A stretch of DNA of 64,000 nucleotides from a virus. The notes below the pieces were generated by a model. That model did no database searches. It saw only the letters and a program-made list of their open reading frames with translations, and was not told where the DNA came from. The translations under genes were made by a program, and so were the position numbers. Below are positions 41,401 to 53,200 of the stretch, one piece after another. The DNA lies in the IMG/VR virus record IMGVR_UViG_3300025636_000001, positions 1 to 64,000 of that record; one strand, 5' to 3'. Numbering within the stretch: position 1 is the stretch's first letter; every line of letters starts with the position of its first letter.

Positions 41401-44247
41401 TCTTTCTTCAATTCTATCTAGAACTTCTTGTCTTTTAGCATGCCACATCTTTTTCATTAATGCAATTAAAGTGTCTTCTGCTGTATTTGTATCTCTCGTG
41501 TAATAATCCGTAAGGCTCATATCTTCAATTACTGAATGAAATAAATCTTCAAATGGATCAACAACTTCACCTGTTATTGGATCCACATAAGGAGCAAAGT
41601 CTTTACTTGAATTTTCTCTAACAATGGCCTTAACATGTGTAAACAAAGCTTCATCAATAACACTTTGTTTTTCTGAAGTAGATTCACCTAATCTATTTAA
41701 TGTATTTTGTATCTGAAGTATGATATCCTTTTGTGTTGTATTTAAACCCGCAATGGAAGGAAGCTTATATAAACCTTCAAAGGTTTTAATAAAGTTTTCA
41801 TAGTTTCTTGCTCTTGTTAAATACAAAGGATTAGAAGCATTATCTTTATTTAAAAGATATTTTTCATACTCCTCTAATTCTTTTTTAATATCAAGAAGTA
41901 ATTCTGTAAATACTCTAGGTGCTTCTCCTGTCTCTGTTAGTGCAATTGTTGTTAATGCAATGTTTGAACTTAATCTTTCAACAGCATCTTCTTTAGTTCT
42001 ATCCATATAAACAGCAGACTTTACTGTTTCTATAACATCACGTCTTGTTGTAAGACTTTTTCTGTATTCTTTAATAGCACCTATATACATGTTTTGTTCC
42101 AACCCACCAAACTCTGTTGGGCCAGCTAAATCCATGTTCTTTATATCACCAAGATCTTGACCATCAAATTTTTCAATAGCAGTATCTGTTTCATTTAGAA
42201 GCTTTTCTAATTCTGCTTTAGATTGTTTGTTTACTTTTTTAGGTACTAAGGCATTAACATAAGGCTCATTTTGATTTAGTGGATGAAATACAACATTCTC
42301 TATTTCAAAATTTCCATTAAACTTTTGATCTTTCCCTTTACCTGTTATATCCACCCATAAGTGATGAGTGCTTGCACCTTGTTCACTTGCATCAACTTCA
42401 TAACCCATATTTTCAAGCATCCTTCTATATAAGTTTACTTGAAGATTGTGTTTTTGTTTTGTTGATAGAGTCTTTACACCGTAAGCTTTTAGTAAAGAGT
42501 CATCTTTTAAATCCCACTTATTATTATACTTACCATCTTCACTTGTTGATAATCTATTCTTACTTGTCTTTAAATCTAAAATCTTCAGCTTTCCCTGGGG
42601 TGTTATTGCAAGTAAATCTATAGTTCCTGCAATATTAACACCGTCTGCATTTTCACCATGCACTACAACTTGAGGAACTAAAATATCTCCATCATTGGTT
42701 ATTGCTTTTATATAACCGTCCATTGAATAGTAAGCTCTTGTTAGCTGTTCATCTGTTAAGATTTGCATACCCGCTTCTTTCACATCAGCTAGGGATTTTC
42801 CTAATACTATAGCTTCTGCTATATTATCAAAGTCATTACCTACAGCTAAATTAAGTTCTACATCATCAAGATTTTCCATCTTACCACCTATAGCAGTTGT
42901 TGATGAAACATATTCAATTGATAAATCTTTTAGATTATAGTATGTATGATTCTTCTCATTTAGAATTACTATGTCATCATTGTTTCCAACATCTTTTTTA
43001 CCAGCACTAAATGTAGGAGTCTCTCCCTTTCTTTGTTGTGCAGCATGAAATAGTTTATCTAAAACAATTTTTTGAGCGTCATTAGCATTTCTTCTTATCT
43101 GATCAAGTGCTGTTTGTTTTTCTTCAGATAATGAATATCTAACTTTAGAATCTACTTTCTTCTCTAATATAAATTGCAATTCACTTGTATTCAAAAGTTT
43201 TGCAACATCAGATAAGTTTGATCCGGGTTTTATTTTATCTACTTTAAGTTTAGCAGTACCACCAGTGTATGCTTCATGAAGATTTTTAATTACACCTAAG
43301 AACCAATTTAGGAACTCATTGATTTTATCTTTAAAAGATTTAGTGGGTGTGTTCTCAAATTCATTTGAAAAATATCTTGTAAGAGCTTGTGTTACCAACT
43401 CTAGTTCTCTGTGTCTTTCACTAAACTTTCTATACTTGGTATTATAAGCTTCATCTATTTCCTGCTTTAATATAGGAAAGTTTGCAGCAGCTTCATCGTA
43501 AAGAGTTTTAAACAGCTCTGGGTTGTCTACATACACAGCATCAATAAAAGGGTGTAAGACCTCTTCTATAGCTATATCATGTGTCACTTTACCTTTAATT
43601 AAAACAGCAGTTTGATTTACATAAAAACTTCTTACCTGTGAAAAAGGTGTTTTGTTTTTTTGATATGCTGGTAATGTATCATACAAGTTCTCTGCTTCTT
43701 TAGCAGATAAGATCTTAATTGCTAAACCTGGGAACATTTTTTGTATGTGACTTAACACATCTACTGTATGTGTACCTGCAGCTCTTCTGCTTTTTGGTAA
43801 AACATCCACAGGCATTAAAGCATCTTCATTTATAGAGATCCTTCTTGACCTCCTTGTTATAGTATCATTTATAACATCTCTTGGTATTTTATTTTTATCT
43901 AAGTATCCAAGTAATCTATTATAATTAATCTTTAGACTTTTAGGGTTACCAACCATTTCACCATCTCTTGTGTTGTTGAGATAGTAACCACCATACTTTT
44001 CAGAATAATGTATAATTTTATTTCTAACAAGGTTGGCAATCAAAGCATCTGTAAAAGCCTTTGTCTTTAATGAAAAAGACATATTAAGTTCTTCTTGCAC
44101 TTGCTTTGCTTGCTCTACCGTAGGAAACTCTTCTGAGTTATTTAATGATTGCCATTTTTCAATTAAACTATCAACAACCATATTGTCTTTAAACTCCTCA
44201 CTTAAAGACTGATACTCAGGTAAATTTTTATTATAACACTTAGCCAT
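38485..44247 (-). CDS. giant polyvalent virion protein with zincin-like relic and PD-(D/E)XK nuclease domain
   Basis: 1920 residues. Around 228-232 the sequence EEVLHPF follows an AIEEVLHPF helix typical of HExxH zincins, but the first His is Glu, so catalysis may be lost. Around 310-340 an amphipathic block (FLNWFLGVIKNL) follows. At 540-590 GTIDLL (D544) and ILDLKTSK (D558, K560) with a later QVNLYRRM helix match a RecB/Cas4-type PD-(D/E)XK nuclease. The remainder is helical and charged, with a membrane-like stretch near the C-terminus (FLIINLFDSILL). It is the last gene of the giant-protein unit. A virion-packaged, ejected multi-enzyme protein is the likely role. Confidence 0.8.
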   Translation of the reverse strand: MAKCYNKNLPEYQSLSEEFKDNMVVDSLIEKWQSLNNSEEFPTVEQAKQVQEELNMSFSLKTKAFTDALIANLVRNKIIHYSEKYGGYYLNNTRDGEMVGNPKSLKINYNRLLGYLDKNKIPRDVINDTITRRSRRISINEDALMPVDVLPKSRRAAGTHTVDVLSHIQKMFPGLAIKILSAKEAENLYDTLPAYQKNKTPFSQVRSFYVNQTAVLIKGKVTHDIAIEEVLHPFIDAVYVDNPELFKTLYDEAAANFPILKQEIDEAYNTKYRKFSERHRELELVTQALTRYFSNEFENTPTKSFKDKINEFLNWFLGVIKNLHEAYTGGTAKLKVDKIKPGSNLSDVAKLLNTSELQFILEKKVDSKVRYSLSEEKQTALDQIRRNANDAQKIVLDKLFHAAQQRKGETPTFSAGKKDVGNNDDIVILNEKNHTYYNLKDLSIEYVSSTTAIGGKMENLDDVELNLAVGNDFDNIAEAIVLGKSLADVKEAGMQILTDEQLTRAYYSMDGYIKAITNDGDILVPQVVVHGENADGVNIAGTIDLLAITPQGKLKILDLKTSKNRLSTSEDGKYNNKWDLKDDSLLKAYGVKTLSTKQKHNLQVNLYRRMLENMGYEVDASEQGASTHHLWVDITGKGKDQKFNGNFEIENVVFHPLNQNEPYVNALVPKKVNKQSKAELEKLLNETDTAIEKFDGQDLGDIKNMDLAGPTEFGGLEQNMYIGAIKEYRKSLTTRRDVIETVKSAVYMDRTKEDAVERLSSNIALTTIALTETGEAPRVFTELLLDIKKELEEYEKYLLNKDNASNPLYLTRARNYENFIKTFEGLYKLPSIAGLNTTQKDIILQIQNTLNRLGESTSEKQSVIDEALFTHVKAIVRENSSKDFAPYVDPITGEVVDPFEDLFHSVIEDMSLTDYYTRDTNTAEDTLIALMKKMWHAKRQEVLDRIEERKSFVLYASRLAKLSPGKNAKEIYEFMIELDENGVHTGELVKKIGPQYYDKFNALYKSLRDSNGEMIMYRPIGDISKAKPEDIAFNQELYRKKQEYRKFMQAEVVNDDGTTETGEYHTYNSEFINARNKNEIQLDNGRWVYNGSKGKEQEMYYNKYYNVVKYNQAIMKDGVFTGKVVEKEGVFPKKEYVEILETSKSGQIMTSDKYRAIMDAPQTDALASARKAYYIAYTALWKDLNDKLPDGVGSYMYGKSPRVRGNFSSYAKNKPTGAKALWAATKTNTKEFFSTTTRLTKVNVNEKGEMVDGIPIMYTGNLRQAEDVEAIENKIAELKNQYGNSTAATSQSYLKKLQKLESELVAVRSKPAAEELSYDLTEAIMKYAAMAENYEVMSGVEETMLAFQEVINKREYSKRVTTVKKVARKAKKLTGGRSVDDTPADQKARNTKEAAKKFMEMVFYDSDDMTKNQFEKIIDGVLGWTSLSYVAFNVFGNFNNYVIARVNNGIEVMGQRFFARDAYIRASKEFNTRAIPDFIRRTAHDVTAVRSSGRYDPYEPTSKFEGFVDLFRMMDNKGDLRESGGVTDRTGKSYYDRFKEFGYLLQDAAEYNVQTKIGMAIVMDTYILNKDTGEILSLYDAFEFSGDQKLELKEGFTTIIKPKKEIPTFKQALKGNNIKKDEQGNMLYDEVGEYNDKFRYDLRMKIREVNKQIHGNYAAEDKVVLQQLYVGKLLFQFHKWVAPAIRARYQREYFDENLGWMEGRIRSWWSFVKYMSEAGLGKLKGDLNKGMTVQGYIDSIARLNNDKEISESERQRIENKILNVHRFNGELATIGLTFLIINLFDSILLSDDDDSDFVKKLKNIARYQADRTKKELLIFVPSSSGLTQTVEFFDSPFAITRTLGEMGGLIDASWDYGTSGIKYMVTGNEDDWYYNKDVYYQRGRRAGKLKVGKEFMDIVPILYTIKKWQDYIQLNNFFIK

Positions 44248-44254
44248 TATTTAT

Positions 44255-47200
44255 TTATTTTAAGTAACACTTTCTCAAGTGCTCTTCATATTGTGATTCT
44301 TCTGTGAATGCGCTCTTCTTAAATGATTCTTTAAGAGAATTTAAATCTGATATGTTAACACCATCTTTTTTCATTTTTTGGATTGCTCCAGGTGTTGTTT
44401 TTAAATCATCCAGCAATATACTAAAATTATCTGTCAAGCCTAAATTCATAGCTGATAATTCTTCAACATCAAATAAATCTAATTGAGCATTTTCAACCTC
44501 ACTAGCTTGTTGTGTTGGTTGTTTAGATATAAAAGCGGTAAGTTTATCATTCACTTCCTCTGAAACCTCTGCTGGTATATCTGCTTGAGTTAGATCTGCA
44601 ATATTTTTTCCTTCAACTTCAATACCTTTTTCTGTAGCAGTTCTTGTTAAGTTGTTTAAACTACCAAACTCTGCAATATTATCAGGCATTGTAATGTCAT
44701 CTGGAATTGTATCCATATTAAAATCAACATCAATTGAATCAAACCTATCAGAAACATACAAGTCTTTTGTTTTAGGTCTTTGGAAGTTATCATTATTAAA
44801 GATAAACCCTATTGCATTTTGGTAATAAGAACCTTCTAAATCAAACCTTTCATAAACGCCTTCTGTTAATACTGAACCATCTATGTTATCAACAGGAACT
44901 TCTAAATTTTTATTACCCCCTTTAACTAGTATGTAGTATTGTTTTTGAACACCTATTGGATTTTTAGTTTCTCTAGAAATGAATTTAGGGAAAACTATAG
45001 CAGGTAATCCATCTTCTTCTACAGCTCTAGATACTCTAATTATGTCTTTGTTATCTTTATCAACATTTACTTTGTACCCATTGTCTTCATTAAAAACAAA
45101 ATAATCAGGTTTTATATTTTTAGAAAATGCAGCAGATCTACCATAATTATTTATAAAATCTTTGCTCATATCTTCTAAGCTTTCACCAAACACCTTTTCA
45201 AATTCAACTTGACCTTTGAATGCTTTGAATACTTCTGTACTAGAAGATAAATATTTTTCAAGACCAAATGGAGTGATTGCTTCTAATAGACTACCAGCAG
45301 CTAGACTTAAACCATCCTTAGCCATTATATAATGAAGTATGTTAACTGCCTCTTTTCTTGTTTTAATATCACCATATAAAGCTTGGAAACCATTTTGAAT
45401 TCTTACCTTCTCATTATCACTGAGCTTTCCAAAGCCTCGTGTAGTTGCAATATTCATCCCAGTTTTATTATCTTCTGCATTTACAGTTTTTGTAAATACA
45501 AAATAATCTAGGAAATAATTATCTCCAACATTAAAGTTACTCTTAAGATCTTTAATTACAGTAGTAATATTAAAGTCACTGTTTTCACTTGGATACAAAA
45601 ATTCATTTGATAATGATGCACCAACAAGAGAACCTGCTTCTCTATCAAATAGATCTTTTATGTAAGCTTTTATTGTAAAGTAAGACAATATATCTTTCTG
45701 AACTTGTGCTTTTAGTTTAGCACCTTCAGGTCCAAAAGAAACATTAGCATAAGACATTACACCACTAAAAATACGTTTAAAAGCAGGACTTTGAGAAGTG
45801 AATACTTCCGGTAAAACATTTCTTTTAAAGTCTTCAAATACTCTTATGTTTTGACCTATGTAATGACGTACAGGTTTATCTTTTGTTAAGTCAGTACTAA
45901 ATGCATTTCTTAAATCAAATATTAATTCTTTTGTTCTGATCTTATCTTTCATTTCTGAATTAGATGTATATAAGCCAGCTTTTTCTATTGACTCATCTAC
46001 ACTTAACAAAGAAGAAAAATCTTTACCAAAACCTTTATTTAATTGAAATATAGCTTGAAGATTATCAACTTCTTTTGTTAATCTATCCACCTTTAATACT
46101 TCAAGAAGTAAACCTAATAAAGCTCCGGGCTTTTCATTACCTTCTATACCTTCACTTAAAGTTTTAGTTGTTACTCTTTCAGGTTTAACACCTCCAGCAT
46201 TTAAATCTTTAATTATTTCTCTGATCTGACCAACAGGACTCTCAGTTTCTAAAGCTTCTCTTATGGCTTTTACATTTACAAGCATTGTTGCTTGCTCCAA
46301 AGGAACACCAAATGAGACCATGCTTAATACATACTTAATACCTTTTTTATTATATCCAAGTTTACTTAATAAGCGTTCTTTAGCATCATCTGTTGCAAGT
46401 GTTATTAAGTTGGATAATACATACTGTGTTCTTTGCAACTCACCATTAGAGTCTATTTCATTTACAAATCTATTATAAGATTTCCCATCTACTTGTAATT
46501 CAAACCATTCTGAAGAAATATTCATTTCTCTTAAAAAGTTTATAATTGTAGCTGGTGGTACAACACCTCCAATAAGGCCTGAGTTTTCTTTAACATTTTT
46601 ATGACTATAGAACTGACCAACTAGATTATCAATAGCAATACCCTCATCTTTAGTGTACGTTTTAAGTATACTAAATCTTTCACTTAAATCTTGCCATACT
46701 TGTTTAACAGCCTCAATGTCTGCGGGCTGATAAGATAAAGGAACAGAATCATCTTTACTTTCAGTAAGTTTAGTGTTACCAACAAGAGTATACTTTAGAT
46801 CAACTAGTTTATTAGTGATTGCAGCTTTGTACGGTTCTACATCATTATCCTTAATATAATCTTTATACTCTTTTTGAGTTAAAGGTAAACCTAACATGGT
46901 TGCACCATCTATTGCTTCTGAAGTATATCCAAGTTCTAATAGTTCTTTTATCTCAGCTAATGACTTAGTCTCAACCTCAGATGAAAGACCACCATCTTCA
47001 TACTTTGAATAAGCTTCATTTAAGTTGCTGCCTTTTTCTGCCACCTTTTTATTAGTATACTTAATGTAATCAGCATATCCTTCTTCTCCCTTTCTGCTAC
47101 CATATTCAATGAATTTACCGTCTTGGTAATACCATTCTTTAATTGCAGCATATACTTTATCAATATCAAAATCCGCTCCTGATATTTTAATTAAGTCTTC

Positions 47201-50200
47201 AGGGAATATTGCAGTTGATCCATAATATACAGGTAAGAAATCAACAACCTTTGAAGCCATTGAAGAGTGTTTATCTTGTGTAGGTATCCTAACAGCAAAC
47301 ATCTTAGCTACAGAATCAGGTACATCTTTAATATTTTTATTTTCTAAATAACGCATCACTTCTTCATGATGAGCAGGCATTAGTGTTTCAGCATATCTGA
47401 CATTAGTTGGCACCCAAGTTGAAGGATCATTTGGATTAACCATATTATATTCTTTCATGTCATAACGCAATCTATCTAAAACAACAATTGGTTTAGAAGG
47501 ATCAGATTCAAGTTGTTGTTGTGCTGATTGTAAATCTTCAGCATTAGTTATATCTAATAACTTTTGACCATTATATTGGTTAGAGTTTTTTCTTCTAATA
47601 ACTCTTTGTTTATCTGGTCTACCCGTCTCATCAAATGAATATATCTCTCTAATAACTGGAACACCAAAGTCAGACATCAATGCTAAAGTAACACCTGGTA
47701 CTTTTTGAGACAATACTTTTTTACTAAAGTATGCCATAAAGAACTGTTCAAACTTCTGACTGATTATAGGATTATTTAATTCATATTTAGGTTTACCATC
47801 TTCTTCTGTAAAGAATTCTATTTCTTTACTACTTGCCGCAGATGATTTTAAGTTAGCCTGAGCTGTTTTAATAAAAGAATATAAATTAGGCTCAATATTC
47901 ATTTGCTCTAATACTTCTTCATCTAAGTGAGGTATTAAATCAAATATTAAATTCTTTTTACCAATATATTCAAAATCCAATCCTGCAGCTGTAAGCTTAT
48001 GATATTCACTTACAACATCAGCCATTGGCAGTTCAACACCATCAATAACAACTTTAAAGTCTTTATCATTTATATCTTGTTCAGAAGATATAATTGTTTT
48101 AATTTGACTAGGATCTGTTATTAAAAGTTTGTTTGAAGGGTTTACCATTTGTCTACCAAAATCTTTGGCGTCTAACAAGGTAACATGCTCTTCATTTAAA
48201 ACCATTGTTTCAGCAGTCATGCTTTCATTGTCAATGACATTTTGCTTTAACATTTTAACAGCTGACTCAGGAGCACCTATAGCAATCTTATCACCATTTT
48301 GAGACTCCCACCTTTCCATGTTTTCACGTAAGTTGTGCAACCTTTCCATTCCTACTTTAGCTACCCACGCACCTTCTTCATTTTGATAAGAGGTAAGTTC
48401 TTTTGTTAAGACAACTGTAGATGTTTTGATAAATGTTTGACCATTACCAAAAACATATTTTTTAGAATTTAATGGAGCATGCTTAGAGAATTTTTTTAAG
48501 TAATTATTAAACCACTCATTATCCACACTTTCCCCAGCTTCAATTTTATCATACATTTTAGCTAAGTCACTATTTAAGCTACCTAAACCAAATGCAGAAT
48601 AACGTGCACCTTTGATTGTTTGATATGATTGTGCATCAGCTTTATCACCACCATCTTCTGTTGAAGGATCTGTGAATGTAAACAATCCAATAGATTTATC
48701 ACCAAGTGTATGAGATATACCAAAAGAATCATCCTTTGGTAAGAAATCAAAAGCAATAGAATCATGAGCTGCGTTTTGCATCTTAGCTCTTTTTATTGGA
48801 TCTACTACAGCATCTTTAAATAGTTTAGCTTCTTCACCCAATATTAGTTCATTGATTGCCATTGTATTCAACCAGTTGCTAATAAAGATCTGAGCAAGGT
48901 TTGCTTTTTCATTCTTTCTAAATACATTAAGCTTTTCCATACTGTTTGAAGCTGCTTCTGTATCTGGGAATATACCTTTTGCGTGTTGTGATATACCTTG
49001 TAATTTTCCAGATGCTAGATCTTGGAACTCTTTTATATAATCTTTTAATTTATTATTAAGCTCTGTCTTGTATTCTTTGCTAAATACGTCATCAAAGTTT
49101 TTACCTTCAGCTGCTGCTTTAATTAATTCATTCTGAGTTTCTTCACTTATAAGTTCAGCACCCTTAAAGAATTTAAATCCACGTCCATTCTTACTATCAT
49201 TATAACCTTTTATGTTACCAGGTCCATTTAAATCATATTCTTGATTATTTTTCTGAATAACATTATATTCTGTTTTAAGTCTGTTAACAAACTGATCAAA
49301 TGCTTCAGGTGTCAATACAACATATTTACCATCTGAACTTAACTTAACACTTTTTATAATAGGTAGTCTTGTACTATCACCTGTGTTAGATGATTCAATT
49401 ATTCTTATAAATACTGGTGCTAATGCAACATTAGCTGCAGTTTCTACTTTGTTTGATTTTGTATTAAACCCTTCAAAGTAATTATTTATAAGGTTAGTTA
49501 CAAACTCAACAGAAGTAAACTTACCATACTTCTTACCTTGTATAGATCTTCTTGATAAGTCATCAGCATCTTGGAGATCCATTGACTCCATGTTTTCTGC
49601 AAGCATGTTTGAACCAGCCGTTCTAATTAACTGAAGTTGTTTGGATGCTGACAATTCTAAGAAAGCTTCTGAATTAAGTAAAGTATTATCAGGGAACTCT
49701 GATTGAAGTTTTCTAATAACCTCTTGATCAGATAACTGAATCATTCTTCTTGAATGTAGAGTTTGATTTTGATGTGCATATATTAGATTTCTTTCAGGAT
49801 CTTCAAACACAGTATTACCAACCGTCTCATCAAACTCTGCATTTCCTAATGCTATTTGTTTCAGCCTAGAGCTAATACCTTTTTCGGCATCATCAATAAA
49901 TAAATTCTCAGGTAGTGGTTTTGCTGTTTCTTTATCCTTACCTGTTAATTTGTTATTAATTAAAACTAAATCTTCTTTAGTAAGCAACCTTGCATTTCTA
50001 CCAATATCTTTTAGTGTTTCTTGATACTTAGTTAATTTACCAGATATAGCATTAGCTATACTAATTTCTATATAAAGAGGACTGAGTTTTATACCTAACT
50101 GATCATTAATAAGTTTAGAATACATTAAAGATTTAGCTCCTAGTTCTTTATTTGTAATTCTAGTTCTCTTCTCAGAGAAATTAGTCAAGTCTTTTAAAAG

Positions 50201-53200
50201 CATGTTTACACCAGAAACTGCTTCTCTTATACTAGCATTATCATTTCTAAATATTTCAAACTTATCATTAAATAACTTTTTCCAATAATCTATTTGAGCA
50301 TTAGCAGCATCCCTATTGGAAGCTGATATAATTCTAACTTTACCTGTGTTAGGGTCAGTTAATTGGAAAATGTAATCAAATCTAGCATTCTTAAATGTTG
50401 TCATAAATTGATTAAACAACATTGAGTTATCTATTGTATTTGGTATCTGACCTGTTTCTTGAAATTCATTTATATCAATACCTGTTACTCTAAATAATTC
50501 ATCTATTACAGCAGCCGTGTTTTCATTTCTACGTGAGAAGTAATACATCTTCTCTAACATTTTTGCATCACTGGTTTCATTCATACCAGCTAACATTAGA
50601 CCGTTATAAACATCTACATGATTTACAGGAACTCTTATTGGTGTACCATCCATCAATTCAACGTTACCAAACATATCTTTAGATTGTATGGATACACCTG
50701 CTATAAAGGTTCTTACTTCTTTTGTAGCTGAGTTATAACCACCGGTCTGATTAGCATCTTTAGTATAGTCACCAACCTTTCTTGATCCATAGTCATCCTC
50801 ATCTTCTTCAAGCTGCTCATCCATCTCATCAAACTTGAGATTTAAAATATCAAGATATTGAACAACAGATTCTTTGACAGCTTTACCATCTTGAAGATTA
50901 AGTGCTTCATTTAGTTGTTCAACAGTATCTAATTCAACGTCAGAAAGACTTGCATAGATATCTCTCTCTGAATCATAAAGATCTGCAAAATCAATAATGA
51001 TAGTATCTAATAACTCTTCATCTTGCAACTCACTATAATCTGATTGACCTCTTTTTAAAACAAATATCTGTCCAATCATTCTTGTAAGAATATCTGCTTT
51101 TGAAGGATCTAAATATTTAGCTGATTTTAATTTATTACCTCTTATAATTTTATAAGGTATTGCTTTAAATGCATCTAGGGCTACACCAGACTCTAAAGAT
51201 CTTGTGTATTGATTATCTAATATTTGACCACCTCTGTATTTACCTGCATCAATTCTTTCATAAAATAAATCAAGTTCATTTTTTCTGAATGATTTTAAAA
51301 CAGACTTAATCCACTCAACAACACGGTTAAAGAAACTCTTAATTGCTGAGCTAGTTTTAGTACTTCTTGGGTTTGTTTTAAAAGCTTGGAATTGATCTGC
51401 CATATACTCTTCCAAGTATTCACGTTCTAAAGCTTGTTTAGATAGTGCTCTATACTTTGGATGTCTATTTGCAAATCTGCTAATGTCTTCTTGTAAAGCT
51501 TCAGTTGTTTTAAACTTCTTTCTTACTTCATCTTTAGCAAGTTTTAATAATCCGTTTTGCTCTTCAGTTGTAAGTAACATTCTAAATATAGCATGGAAAG
51601 ATTCATGATAACCTATACCATTAGACGGACCCGTATAAATAGTACCTTCTATATTAAGACCACCAGCAATATTTCTCAAAGCCATTGTAAACTGACCTAC
51701 AGTTGTACCTGTACTTTTAAGACGTGACTTAATCTCAGATAAATCTTTGATCTTAATAAAATCAGGTAAGTTCTGAGCTGCCCATTCTAAGAACTCATCT
51801 ATAGACTCTTCTTTCTGTAAAGACTCAGAAGGATCTAATATCTTAAATGCACTCTCATCAGTACTTCTTCTTTCTAGTTCATCCAGTTGATCCATCAAGC
51901 TGACATACAACTCAGAATTTTTTCTAAGAGTTGCTTGATGTTGACCGGTTCTTTTAGCTTCAGCAGCTATACGTCTCTTCTCTTTTTTTATTGCAGCTTC
52001 TACTTCAGCTATTTCTTCCTCTAAAGATTTAGATTCTTCAACAGGTTTTTGATATGATTTACTCATGATAAGCAATTCAAGCTCATCACTATTCATTTTT
52101 AATATCTCTTGTTCTCTAGCATCTAATGAGTCTCTACCTTCTTGGACTACTTTATTTACAATAGCAACTTTTATTGATCTAGGTAGATCTTTAAAGTCAT
52201 TACTTTTAAATTCATTATAACGCTCATCACTCATTTCTTGCAAGCTGTTATCTTCTTGTAATAACTCTTCTGCACGTTTTTGCTCTAATATTTTATTAAT
52301 CTCCGCTACCTTATCTTGGAATATAGCCTTCTCTTCTATTGTAAGAGAGTTAGGGTTATTAACATATTTGTTTGCTATCCTTTCTAAAGTTTCTTGTGAT
52401 ACAATACCTTTAGCAACAAACTGAGTATATTCATCAGACTGTGTGTTAACTGGTTTTGATGGTTGTACCATTTCAAGACCCTTAACCATTTCATCAGTTG
52501 TATCAAGCTTTACTCTAACACCTTTAAGAACACGTGGATCTAAGTTTGTTTTGGTGCTACTAAGCATTTGTTGTAAAGATGCCGATAATGGGAAAGTTTC
52601 TCTTATATTATTGTCCCCAAAGCTAAATGGATATTCAACTGTTTTATTAAACTTTATAATCTTTTCATTTTTATTAAGCAATGAATATAAAGTTAAAATG
52701 TCATCAGGGTTTAATCCATCTAGTTCAGATGCTTTAAAACTTTCACTTACTGTAAAACCTGTTTCATCTACTTTAAATCTTAAATAAATATCTCCTTTTG
52801 ATGAAACGTTTAAATCTAAATATGATTTTACTGATGGATTAGTTGCACTGAAAAATTTATTATTAAATTGCTTATTCCAATCAAGTAAAGACATGCTCTT
52901 TTTTGTAGCACCAACCTTAGTAGTTGTTTGTGGTGCTGATTCTAAAGCAGCTAATTCTGCATCATATTTAGCATTAATTTTGTTAGTATTTGTTACACCT
53001 TCTTTAAAATTATCTAATTCATTTAATAATGCAAACAATTCATCTCCTAAAAATTCACCTCCAAAAGGTAAAAGTTGAGTTAGTTTATTTTTATATTTAG
53101 AATCAACTACCTTATCTCCATTTACAAAAGACATTTTTAATATTTTGTTTTCTAAATTTTCTTTTGTAGGAATATTATTTAACTCTTCTTGCCTTCTTTT

